Shown: positions 10,549 to 20,587 of the stretch, one piece after another
Numbering within the stretch: position 1 is the stretch's first letter
Layout: every line of letters begins with the position of its first letter
Origin: Phoenix dactylifera
Taxonomy: Eukaryota; Streptophyta; Magnoliopsida; Arecales; Arecaceae
DNA: 64,000 bases
Direction of reading: 5' to 3'
NCBI RefSeq assembly: GCF_009389715.1
Contig: NW_024067689.1
Location: 248,001 to 312,000, forward strand
Notes under the pieces: model-generated
Databases searched by the model: none
What the model saw: only the letters and a program-made list of their open reading frames with translations
What the model was told of the DNA's origin: nothing
Position numbers and translations under genes: made by a program

Positions 10549-11708
10549 CTAAGAAAGAAAAATGAGAGGTAAGTTTACTGACACACAACAGATTTTGGTT
10601 AATTTGGGAACAACTAGCACATCAAGTAAGTTGAAAGAGAGAGTGGGAGAACAAGAACCCATGTGAGTAATGGATAGGGAGGATCCATTGCCAACAATAA
10701 CCTTGTCCTTACCATTATATGGTTGTGCCTTGTCGAGTAGAGACATATCCGGAGTCATATGTGTCGATGCTCCCATATCAGCATACCAATCTGCAGTATC
10801 ATCATCAATAGAGCAATGTGCAAGAGAGACGGCAAGATTGGCGCTGGCATTAATTTTGGTGTAGCGTTCATGGCAATGAGAAGCATAATGCCCTTCCTCA
10901 TGACATATTTGACAGCGAGGAGGGCGCTTAGGCTGCTACTTGTCACATTACCTCCTTTTGACCGCCCACCTTTGTGGTTATTTTTTTGAGCATAATTTTT
11001 GGCTTTACCACTGCGATTGGAATTGCCAAAGGAGCTAGAGGCAACATAAGTTGAGACACTACCTGCAGATTGATCAATTGACTTGCAAAAAAGATCAAAG
11101 CTTTCTGCTTTAGGAACAATATCCTTAAACCTTGGCAAATGAATTAAGGAGAGTTGAGTGGTGGAAAAAGTGGAGAAGTCATGGCCTAAACCACGTAAAA
11201 ACCAATGAACTTTATCAGTATCGTCCACTAGACGTCCCATCGCAGAAAGTTGATCACAATGAGTCTTGAAGATTCAAGAATATTCTCCAATACTGCGAGA
11301 GCCACGCTTCATTAACTGAAGTTTATCTTTGAGTTGCAGCTCTTGGACTTTCGATTTGTGACTGAAGGCAGATTCAAGGGCACACCAGACGTCCCGAGAA
11401 GAGGTGAGACCGATCACTTCAAAGAGAGCTTCTTCCGTGAGAGAAGAAAGAAGCAGATTTATGACCAGCTGGTCGGTTTGCTTCCATTCATCCTGCTGCG
11501 GTGTCGAGGCTGTAGAATCAGCAGCAGATTTAGGCAGCTCTATGGTACCATCAACATAACCATAGAGCCCTTGGTATTGCAGGAGAGGAACTACTTGACT
11601 GCACCAAAGAAGGAAGTTCAAGGATGAAAGCTTGATAGTGATCATGTGTACCATGGTGTTGAAGGAAAGTGTGGTGCAAAAAGTAGAGGAGGAGGTATCG
11701 ACGGCCAT
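10549..11708 (-). pseudogene. Copia gag and protease
   Basis: Gag starts with an ATG at 11708 (MAVDTSSSTFCTT). It contains YVDGTIELP and the gag_2-like TSSRDVWCALESAF. An in-frame stop lies at about 11274; the frame then continues to about 10755. A CCHC-like knuckle region lies near 10930-10870. The protease active site reads WYADMGASTHMT (about 10788-10753); the usual copia motif is D-S/T-G-A-S, so the second residue is changed to Met. A frameshift separates gag from protease. Confidence 0.85.
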
Positions 11709-11736
11709 TGGATCGGTTTGGAGGTTAACCCGAAAA

Positions 11737-11750
11737 CCACTCTGATACCA
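11737..11750 (-). other. Copia primer-binding site
   Basis: The minus strand reads TGGTATCAGAGTGG directly after the 5' LTR. This is complementary to the 3' end of initiator tRNA-Met, as in most plant copia elements. Confidence 0.9.
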
Positions 11751-11952
11751 AGACAAGATTAAAAAAGAATGATTTGGTGAAAAACCACAACAAATTGCTT
11801 GTGTTGTAGGAGACTTTATTTATAAGGAAGGATTTACAAAAGGTCAATGTACAAATTGAATGCCATTAAATAGCTATTGTTGTACAATCCATATAAAGAC
11901 ACCATAATGTATGATATTCTGTCATGATGTATTTCCATAATTATCTCCAACA
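11751..11952 (-). repeat. Copia 5' LTR (202 bp)
   Basis: It starts TGTTGGAG (element strand, from 11952) and ends CTTGTCT. It aligns with the outer parts of the 3' LTR but lacks the internal duplication found there. The right target duplication ATAAG follows at 11953-11957. Confidence 0.9.
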
Positions 11953-11957
11953 ATAAG

Positions 11958-12022
11958 AACCTAAGATCTCCTCAACGAATAACCGATGTGGAACTAAATA
12001 TATATCTGTACAAGTCCTCACA
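11958..12022 (-). mobile_element. TRIM A, outer part of its 5' LTR
   Basis: On the minus strand it starts TGTGAGGACTTGTACAG at 12022 and continues with a CCACATCGGTTATTCG motif also seen in the other TRIM copies. The copia insertion separates it from the rest of the LTR (7253-7324); 65 plus 72 bases equal the 137 bp LTR of the intact copy. Between it and the solo LTR (12023-12228) I see nothing. Confidence 0.8.
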
Positions 12023-12233
12023 CTCCATATTAAGCACGAATTATGGCATGAGAGTGGCAATACTTAACAAGCATTCAAGTCTAGTTTTGACCTCAATCCC
12101 ATTAGGCATTGGAATTTTTGCTAATAAATTATCTTTTTCCTAACCCATTTAGCCTTCTTGTGCAAAAGGCTATCATGCTTATTACTAGTCAATGTTTAAT
12201 GGATTAGGGGCATCTTTCAAATGGGGATCTTTA

Positions 12234-15212
12234 TGTAATAACCCAAAAAAAAAATTATATATATATATAGAGAAGAATAGAATAGTCCTTAAAAATTGAT
12301 ATAAGGGGTAAAATTGGAAGGAATCAAAAGTTAATGGCATAACAGTAGATGCGTTGAAGTGTTGGGGCAAAATGGGAAGGGATCAAAAGTTAATGGCATA
12401 ACAGTAGATATGTTGAAGTGTTAGGGGCAAAATAAAAATTTAATAATATTAAACAAAGGATGAATAGTATTTGATGTGACTTAATTGGAGGGTTTTGAGT
12501 TGGTCTCAGACGTGGAATGGAACAGAGAGAGAGGAAGGGAGTCTCAGGCGACAGAGAAGAAGAATCACATAGAGAAAAGAAAGGAAGGAAAAGAAGAAGG
12601 AAAAGGAGAGAAAAAGAGAAGAAAAGAGAGAAGAAGAGAAGGAGAGGGAGAGTCCGAAAGAAAAAAAGAAGAGAAGGGAAGGGGGGATCCCGGTTGTGTG
12701 CCGGCTGAAATAAAAAGGGAAGTGTCGGTCTCCTTTCCCTTGGTGCAAAGACCCAAATCCTCCGAAGAGAAAAAAGTAAATACCCATCCCTACCTAGTCT
12801 TTTGATGATATTAAGCTATACAAAGGGTGGATGTAGTCTAGAGGGGTTGGATAAGGGTTGTAGAGGTGGTTAAAAGAGGAAGAATTGGATTTCGACAAGT
12901 TTTTCCGATACTACGGAAAAACTGTATCGAAGTCTCAAATTCGGTGAATTATTTTGGTAGGCCAATTGGCCTCTGATGGTGATGCATGTTACCATTCTGG
13001 AATCCTCTATGAGTGTAGAAAGTTAGATAAAAATTTCATAAAATTTAGAGTTTGGAAAGTGGATCAAATTTGGGATGAAGTAACCGGCTGTCGGTCCGGG
13101 TTACTGTTCATCCGGGTGGGAAATAAGAAATTTCATGCCATAATAGGGTATTAAGCCTAGATTAGGCTAAGGAAGACCTTGTACTCGTGCAAGGGAGTCC
13201 CTAATACACATAAATGGTGAGTTAATTAATAAAAAAAGTAAAAGAAAAAGAAAAAAAAGATTTAGGGAAGGGGGGATTTGAGTTAACTAAAACCTTCTAT
13301 GTTATGATTGATACATAGATAATAGGCCCTTGATACAAAACTAAGAGCATGATTAATGTATGTTTCAGCTAGGCAAGAAGTTAGGGAGCAAGAAGAAGAA
13401 GCCCCCTACTGCCTACCATAAAGTTTTGAAGGTGTATCAGGGCTGTGCCGGATTGACAGGTAAGTGGGAGTCATGTACTTTGCACCATGAGCATCCTTAA
13501 TTCATTTTCATGAATGTCGCCAAGTGTGAATTGATTCCACTTGAGCATATTGATTGATATTGTAGTAGATTCCTCTATAATCTTGATTCTCTATGCTTGA
13601 TTATTTTGTACATGCATTTGAGGGAACATTGAAAGGAATTACAAGGGATAGATGAGTAGTTAAATTGGTTCCAAATTGTGAAATGACTTATTTTGTAAAT
13701 TGATTTCATTTTCTCTATTCAAAGATTTGTAGAGCCTTTTTCAGTGGTATATTGAGTTGCATTGCACTCCCATGATTCCTCACTCCCAACCCTGATGTTA
13801 GTTATGATTGGATCGTGGCCGAGTGAGTGGTAGTCTTGATTATGCTCCTTTTTAGTAGAGTATTAGGAGAGTGTATTATGGCATTCATGCATGGCTTGGC
13901 AGTATCTACAGGACACCTATAGTCGATGGGGTTGAACATCGGCCTGTGTGCACATAGTAGCCTTCTGGATGGGCGGAGCCCAGTCCCTTCCTGGGGGGAT
14001 ACGGCCCTAGGCGTAGGATCGGCCGGTCCTACGACTTATATTCTGCTTACCGCCGGGCATAGTAAGACCCCGCGAGGTGCAGTATGGCCTTCCGCGGATG
14101 TAGAATTTCCGCGAGGTGCCGTTTAGTATATAGATATGGGATGTTTCTATGGATTTCTGTTCTGGATACTGGCCAGCATTTACATGATCAGTGTGGTGTC
14201 TTATCCTGCATATGCATGTGACAGTAGGAAGTTGTTGTGGTTCGCCTGGGGCGTAAGACCCACCTCCTAACAGCTGTCTAGTGATGACTTCGCATATTGA
14301 CATCCTGATTTACATATTGGTGTGGTGTCATATTCTATGCATGCATATGGCAGTAGGAAGTTGTTGTGGTTCGCCTGGGGCGTAAGACCCACCTCCCGAT
14401 AGCTATTTATCAATGTTTCAGCATATTGACACCCGATTTGTATGTTCCAGCATTATGATCTGTCGAGCATATTCATGAGTAGCATATATGATTACTTGAT
14501 TATTCCATATGTGCTCCAGATGAGTTGATTGTGATTGTGGTGATATTGATGATTTACTCCATATTCTCTATGTTGAGTTCATGTTCATCTTGTTATTGAT
14601 CTTGAGATTTCATCTCGAGCCATGATTATATTCTATCTTATATGCATAGTACTCTCTACTCCACTCACTGAGTATTCATATACTCACTCCCCAGTTTGGT
14701 GTTTTTGATTGCAGGGCAGGTATTGTATTGAGAGGAGCAGGATTAGTGGTTGCCTGCTAGCTGTGCTGCTCCATAGTATAGTATAATGTAGATAGAGGTT
14801 TATACCTTTTGGTGTATTATAAACCTTCTGTTGTATATAATGTATAATTACAGTCATAGATCCTGTTATGGATATGGGTTGACCATGGATGGATTGGGAA
14901 GCAGGTATATATATATGTGCAGATCAGTTGTGTGCCTGTGATAATATATTGCTATATATTGTCCAGGTTTATTATGTGACAGATTATATGATTGCTGCTC
15001 TGACAGGTAGTGTTGTTGTATGTAATGAGATAATCCTAACAGGTCACCATAGGAAAGGTGATCATTTTGTGCATGCATCATGCCAAAATTTTTCAAAATT
15101 TATTGATGATTGATAGGTAGTAGGGTTCTACGTGGTGGCTGATGGCCTTATGCCTACCCGCACCCTAGGACCGTTGCGGCAGCTCGCCGGGAACGGGGCG
15201 GGGGTCGTGACA
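12234..15212. mobile_element. Solo LTR, 2979 bp
   Basis: The sequence starts TGTAATAACCC and ends GGGGTCGTGACA. It is flanked by a perfect 5 bp duplication CTTTA (12229-12233, 15213-15217). No coding sequence, primer-binding site or polypurine tract lies inside or beside it. It is best read as a solo LTR left by recombination between two LTRs. The length suggests a Ty3/gypsy family with long LTRs, but that is inference. Inside are a GA-rich tract (12520-12680), a 59 bp tandem duplication (about 12324 and 12383) and an imperfect repeat of about 139 bp (about 14191 and 14330) carrying GTTCGCCTGGGGCGTAAGAC. Confidence 0.85.
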
Positions 15213-15447
15213 CTTTATCATATTGAGGGATCATCTTGTTATGCTAAAAGAATATAGAAAATAGTATGCAGATATTGACCAAGGCAAAGAAAAGCATGCA
15301 CGAGTTATTCATGTGTGATTGGCAAATTTAAGACTTTGCTAGGAATATATCTAGTCACATCTACTGCAATCCAATCCACCAACCCCTCACCCCTTAACCC
15401 ACAAACTTACGCAGGCTGTGAGTCTAAATAAATACTAAAATGCTGAC

Positions 15448-15875
15448 TGTGAGGACCTGTACAGGCGTGTGTTTAGTCCCACATCGATTATTCGCTGGGT
15501 AAATCTTAGATACTTATATAGGATCAAAGAACTCAAATAATAACTTTCGGCTAGTTATTTTGGGTGAGATCCTGGATTGTTACAAATGGTATCAGAGCGG
15601 ACCTGGCTTATAACCTATGTGGACTAAGAGATACCGCAGTACAGATCTATTGGAGTTGATCGTGGTGTTTGTGATTAGATTTGAATGGATTTGATCTGTT
15701 AGCCTGACGAGAACGTCACGTCTTGAACGGGGGGAGTATATGAGAACCTGTGCGGGCGTGTGTTTAGTTCCATATCAGTTATTCGCTAGATAGATCTTGG
15801 GCACTTATATAGAATTAAGAAATCCAAATAATACCTTCTGGCTAGCTATTTTGGGTGAGATCATGGGTTGTTACA
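15448..15875 (+). mobile_element. TRIM B, intact miniature LTR retroelement (428 bp)
   Basis: Two 137 bp LTRs (15448-15584, 15739-15875; TG/TA...TTGTTACA) flank a coding-free internal part of 154 bp. Two bases after the first LTR is TGGTATCAGAGCGG (15587-15600), a tRNA-Met primer-binding site. Directly before the second LTR is a purine tract, GAACGGGGGGAGTA. The target duplication CTGAC is exact (15443-15447, 15876-15880). The element depends on proteins from other retrotransposons. TRIM A and TRIM C belong to the same family. Confidence 0.92.
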
Positions 15876-15999
15876 CTGACACAATCTATACTGCTCTCTT
15901 ATATCAATACATCAGACTTCAACAAGTATATTCTGATCCTATTAGCTGCTAGGTAGCTAGTGTACTGTTTATAGTGTTTATATTCTGATCCTATTATCT

Positions 16000-16449
16000 A
16001 TACTATAACATTAAAAAGGAGTCCAATGGTCGGAGCATGATGCGTGCCTCCGTTCCTGGCTGTTGGATGTGGTGCACAGCAGCAATCGAAGGCATCCACA
16101 TGTCTGTGGGAATATTATTGATGGGATAAACCATATCGATGTTTTGCCCCATTTAATCAAATGCATGATTCCATAACACATAGATGGCTACGATCTTTTA
16201 TTAGATTAAAGTCTATTATTATTATTATTTATACAATTTGATGGGTATACTTTTGCCTAGCTTCTTTTCCCTTCTTTTTCTTTGTTGAAGACCCAAAATT
16301 GAATCAAAGGGCCTTAAATTGTCCGACATTAGAAGTTCAAACTCAGAAAAAGGTATTTCCAATACCTAAGATAGAGCTTTGATCTCAGCCTATTTTGGGT
16401 GGGTAGAGGATAGAGAGCCCCTTCCGATCTATTAAAAGAAAAAGAAAAA
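16000..16449 (+). mobile_element. Possible Helitron 5' end
   Basis: At about 16000 the sequence reads A|TCTATACTATAACATTAAAA. Plant Helitrons often begin with TC followed by TATACTAT-like sequence after a host A. No matching 3' end (hairpin plus CTRR) was located, so this remains a weak call. Nothing else is recognised between 15881 and 16449. Confidence 0.25.
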
Positions 16450-16639
16450 TATAGGGACACCCTTTCAACTTAGGATCTTTTCCGGAGACACCCCCTCAGT
16501 TTTAAAATTTTCAAACAGATATTTTAAGTTTCCAAACTATTCTAAATTGGTCATATTATCCATCTCTGTTAACCGAATGGTGTCACGTGACCATCACATG
16601 GTAGCATAAAATTGTATTATAACCAAATTACCCTTTGTT

Positions 16640-17457
16640 ATTTGTGGGATGAAGTTCTAACACGGATCTCAAAGAACTCGTAGTATATGACTCATCATTA
16701 AGGATCACCCATCACACAAATCTAAAAGCACTCCAAGCAATTCATTTATCTATTTGCACAAATCTCAAAGCATCTATAGTATATAGCCCATAGTTAAGGA
16801 TCAACCGCACAAATCTCAAAGCACTGCGAATATATTTATTCATCCATCTGCACAGATGTTAAAGTACCTTTAGTATATAGCTCATAGTTAAGAATCACCA
16901 TCATGTAGATCTCAAAGCACTTCAAACCTCTTCATCCATCGTCCTGCACAGATCTCAAAGCATCCTTAGTATATGGCTTATAGTTAAGGATTATCCACCG
17001 TGCAAATCTCAAAGCACTCTAAATCTCTTCATTCATTTGCCTGTATAGATCTCAAAGCACCCTTGTATATAGCATATGGTGAAAGATCATCTCCAAACAC
17101 CTTCATTTATTTATCTGCACAGATATCAAAGCTCCCTTAGTATGTGGCTTAGAGTTTAGGATCACCCATCACATAGATCTTAAAGCATTTCAAGCACCTT
17201 CATTCATTTATGTGTGCAGATTTCAAAGCACTTTTAGTATATGACCTATAATGAGGATCACCCACCGCACAAATCTTAAATCACTTCGAATATCTTCATT
17301 CATCCGCCTGCATAAATCTTAAAGCATCTTTAGTATATGATCCATAGTTGAGGATTACCCACCATACAAATCTCAAAGCACATCGAACCCTTTCATTCAT
17401 CCACTTGCATAGATCTCTAAGCATCCTTAGTATATGGTCAATAGTTAAGGATTATCC
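16640..17457. repeat. Tandem array, unit about 95-100 bp
   Basis: About eight or nine diverged units repeat the pattern CAGATCTCAAAGCA, CTTAGTATATGGCTCATAG, TTAAGGATCACCCACC and CTTCATTCATCTGCC. Each unit contains two ATCTCAAAGCA half-repeats. The array continues after the hAT insertion at about 18755-18890 and is internal to the long-TIR element. Confidence 0.8.
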
Positions 17458-17465
17458 ATCGTACC

Positions 17466-18746
17466 TAAGGTTGCAAATGGGTCGGGTTAACCCGTGAGCC
17501 AACTCGACCCGTTTAGATCTGATTAACCCCATTTTTCGGTTCGGGTCTAGGTTTACTAAATCTCGACCCGACCTAACCTGCTGTTTTTTGGATCAATTTT
17601 GGATCATTTACCTAACGACCCAATCCGACCTGACGTAAGTGAGTATGGCGAGAGGAAGATGGATGTGTTCTTGATGGAGGAATATTGTTGAGGCAGCAAG
17701 GGATCGAGGAGTCTCATAGGTGGAGCAATCTGGGGGTGATGCTGGGTTTCATATGTAGATATATGATCCTCTGTTTTGTGTTCCTCTGGTTTAGATGTTA
17801 CAAAATGAGAAGATAGCGGCATTTGCTTTCCCCTTTTTAACTTCTTATTTCATGGCTTTTTTACTCTAGCTCTGAGGAGGCAGTAGGCTTTCTTCTTCAG
17901 CTTGCGCACCCACAGCTTTGCTAATTTGGTTTTTTTTCTTTCAAGTATTCAGTGTGTACCAATAATATATAACTGCAGCGAGCGTGAAGAACATATTCCA
18001 TTTCTTCGTGAAAGTTGATTAAAATGAGGTGAATGAATGATCATAACTAACTCTAAACAATCTCTCTCTGGTCTGTTTGCATTACTCATTTCCACCAATA
18101 AAATTCTGCAGGTTGGCACACTTTGTTTGGCGACATAAATAAACCTTTAAAACGGACCGGAAAAATATAAAGTTCTTGCTGATAAAACTTTTCTAGCACA
18201 TTTTCCACATTCAATAAGAAGTGTCAAGCAATGCCTTTTATTCCATAAATATTGCATTTAACTACTAATTTAGTTTTTGAGAGAATGGAGGCATAACCAC
18301 CCAATTTCATTAAGATAATGAAGGATCACAAAAAGGAAATACAGAAAACAATGAACAAAAAGGGTATGAATAGAGGATTGAAGAAAAGGGATGGAAGATA
18401 GGAAGAGGACAGGCATTGTTATGCTTTTTGAGGAGTTAGAAGCATTTCCACTCATCCTTTAAAATATACTTGACTATCTTTTTCACCTTTTTTGTTATTT
18501 CAACCAATGCTAACTTGCCGAAGTGATAGCAAAAACCATGCATAATTGTAATGGGTTGGGTCCAGGTTATGCATGGATCCAACCCAACCCGACCTGAATG
18601 ATTCATTGGGTCAAAAAATTGTAACCGTCGACTTAATCTGACCCGATGTTCTATTGAGTTGAGTCTATATCTAAAATTAAGACCCGGATAAGAAACCAGA
18701 TTGTGTCGAAGTCACTCAGGTCCGATCCGACCTCTTTGCACCCTTA
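17466..18746. mobile_element. Non-autonomous hAT element (1281 bp)
   Basis: The left end reads TAAGGTTGCAAATGGGTCGG and the reverse complement of the right end reads TAAGGGTGCAAAGAGGTCGG. Flanking 8 bp duplications are ATCGTACC (17458-17465) and ATTGTACC (18747-18754), with one mismatch. The 8 bp target size and TIR form fit hAT. Subterminal GGGTCGGGTT/AACCCGAC-type repeats occur at both ends. No transposase is coded. It splits the tandem array into two parts. Confidence 0.8.
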
Positions 18747-19060
18747 ATTGTACCAATCTCAAAGCATTCTGAACTTCTTCATTCATCTTCCTGCTCAGAT
18801 TTCAAAATATCCTTAGTATATGGCTCATAGTTAGGTATCATCCACCGCATAAATCACAAAGCACTATAAATCTCTTCATTTATCTACACTTTGAAGATGC
18901 TGAGAGTATTTTGATTATATGTAATGGCAAACAAACTTTGTCCGCTGCTCGAGAAGCCAGAGGACTAGTTTGGTATAGCATGGAGACTTGAAGAACCCAT
19001 TTAAGACTTTTTAAAATCGAGAGGATGTCTCTAGAATATATCTAAGTTGAGTGTTCCTAT

Positions 19061-20587
19061 TTTAAAAAAAAAAAAAATCGATTAATACGACACGCCAACT
19101 GGACTTGTTTTAGGTACCTGGAGCCTCTCTCCTCAACGTAAGCATTGCACTACATTTCTTATACAAAATAGAAACTACAAAGTTCAACAGGTCAACCGGC
19201 CCCAGGCCCTTCAAATCTAAGACAATTTGATTTCATATGAACATAAGAGAGACGTGGATTTACTAATATTTCGTGCTATATGGTTAAAAAAAAAAAAAAA
19301 ACAAGAGAATACAGCAGCTGCTTCAGCTTTAACTAGTGGCTACTATAAACCGAGTTACAGCGGAAGTAGATCCTTAGCAGAATTTCGAACATATACTTAA
19401 ATAACTATACCGTATATTCTAATGAGACAATGTGATGCATAAAAACGAAATCTTGCAGCTTTAGCTCTCAGGTGATGGCTATGTCAGCGGCCATCAGAGG
19501 ACTTCCTTTGTGCTGTTAATGTTTATAGCAAAGTTTTATGCAAAAGTAACAAAAATTATTCGACCATTATTCTTTTAAATAAATCTGTGTTTTTTAAATA
19601 AAATCTGCATGTTAAAAGAATAATTATCAGTTGAACAATGTTCTAAACAAAATGTCCTCATTTTTTCTCCATTATTTACTGTTAGTCTCCATTATAACTT
19701 ATAACAACTACTAATGAAAATTGTAATAATGCAAATACCTGCTCATCTTTCTAGGAGATATTGTATTATTGAAACTTAATGTCATCAATAGCCTGTTTAA
19801 ACTTGATTGATCATAGAAAAAAAGTTTATAAATCGTAGCCTGTATAACCATAGATAGAATAGGATCCTCGAAAATCTTTATGAATTTTAAATGGCTCTAT
19901 TAACATGCCTTCAAGAACTCGGGAAACGAATTTTTGAAACAACGAAGATCCCGCACGAATGCCTCGGAACCACCAAATAAGCCAATTTCCGAAGATTCTC
20001 CGTAATTTGTTAAATATCTAATTGACCTCCAGTGGTACTCTATCCCTTCATCTTTTTTTTCAAAAAAATAAAAACTGTAATGTTTGCCAGGGACTCTCTC
20101 TGAACATTTCTATCCTTTTGTCTTTTGAACCCTGTCTCACTAAATTGGTGAAAAGATGCATTTAAATGAACATAACCAGACAGAACAGTAGTTAAATCAA
20201 TCTAACATTGTCGACAGGTTGGCCGTGCGTGGAAGAAACTGAAGCATCATATGATGATTCTCAGGATAATATACAGCTCAAGGCAAAGCACCGAAAAAAT
20301 ATGCCCTCCAGAGAACGGGGAGAGAAAAAACAATGTTAGCCTCTATAATTTAACCTCCAAAATTGAGTTCCATCTCAGTTTCATTGATGAAATGCTTATT
20401 GCTTCAAACAAAATTGGACAAGCATTACTCATGCTCAACTTGTGAAGGCATCTCATTTGCTCTCAACCAGGATATTTCTTCTAACCTTCTCAACAGTGAG
20501 AAAGGCAGCATCGATGGCATCAATGCCAGCCCCTTCAGAGCTTCATAGAAGAGGGGCCAGACTTTTTATAGGTAAACAAAACCCCTC
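19061..20587. other. Intergenic, no gene seen
   Basis: This is AT-rich sequence with no convincing coding region. The part next to 20588 should contain the 3' UTR of the carrier gene. Confidence 0.5.

Larger units (their letters stand above)
7325..11952 (-). mobile_element. Ty1/copia LTR retrotransposon, complete but degraded
   Basis: The element has two LTRs (7325-7661 and 11751-11952), a tRNA-Met-type primer-binding site, a polypurine tract and the copia order gag-protease-integrase-RT-RNase H on the minus strand. The target duplication ATAAG is exact (7320-7324 and 11953-11957). The coding sequence needs several frameshifts and has a stop in gag, so it cannot make a full polyprotein. It inserted into the LTR of TRIM A. 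By eye, about ten differences separate the shared first 185 bases of the two LTRs, so it is not a very recent insertion. Confidence 0.95.
16450..19060. mobile_element. Long-TIR element (Mutator-like or foldback) with an internal tandem array
   Basis: The left end (about 16450-16535) reads ATAGGGACACCCTTTCAACTT, then GAGACACCCCCTCA and TTTTAAAATTTTCAAA. The right end, reverse complemented (about 19060-18980), reads ATAGGAACACTCAACTT, then GAGACATCCTCTC and TTTTAAAAAGTC. The imperfect terminal inverted repeats are therefore about 80 bp. No transposase frame is visible. Flanks are A-rich, so a 9 bp duplication cannot be judged. The interior is the tandem array described separately, with a hAT element inserted. 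Confidence 0.55.

Noticed and set aside
12485-12805. Lys/Glu/Arg-rich frame of about 100 codons
   Set aside because: It is the translation of a GA-rich tract inside the solo LTR.
16000-16020. Complete Helitron
   Set aside because: Only a 5'-like terminus is seen; no 3' hairpin with CTRR was located, so it is listed only as a weak possibility.
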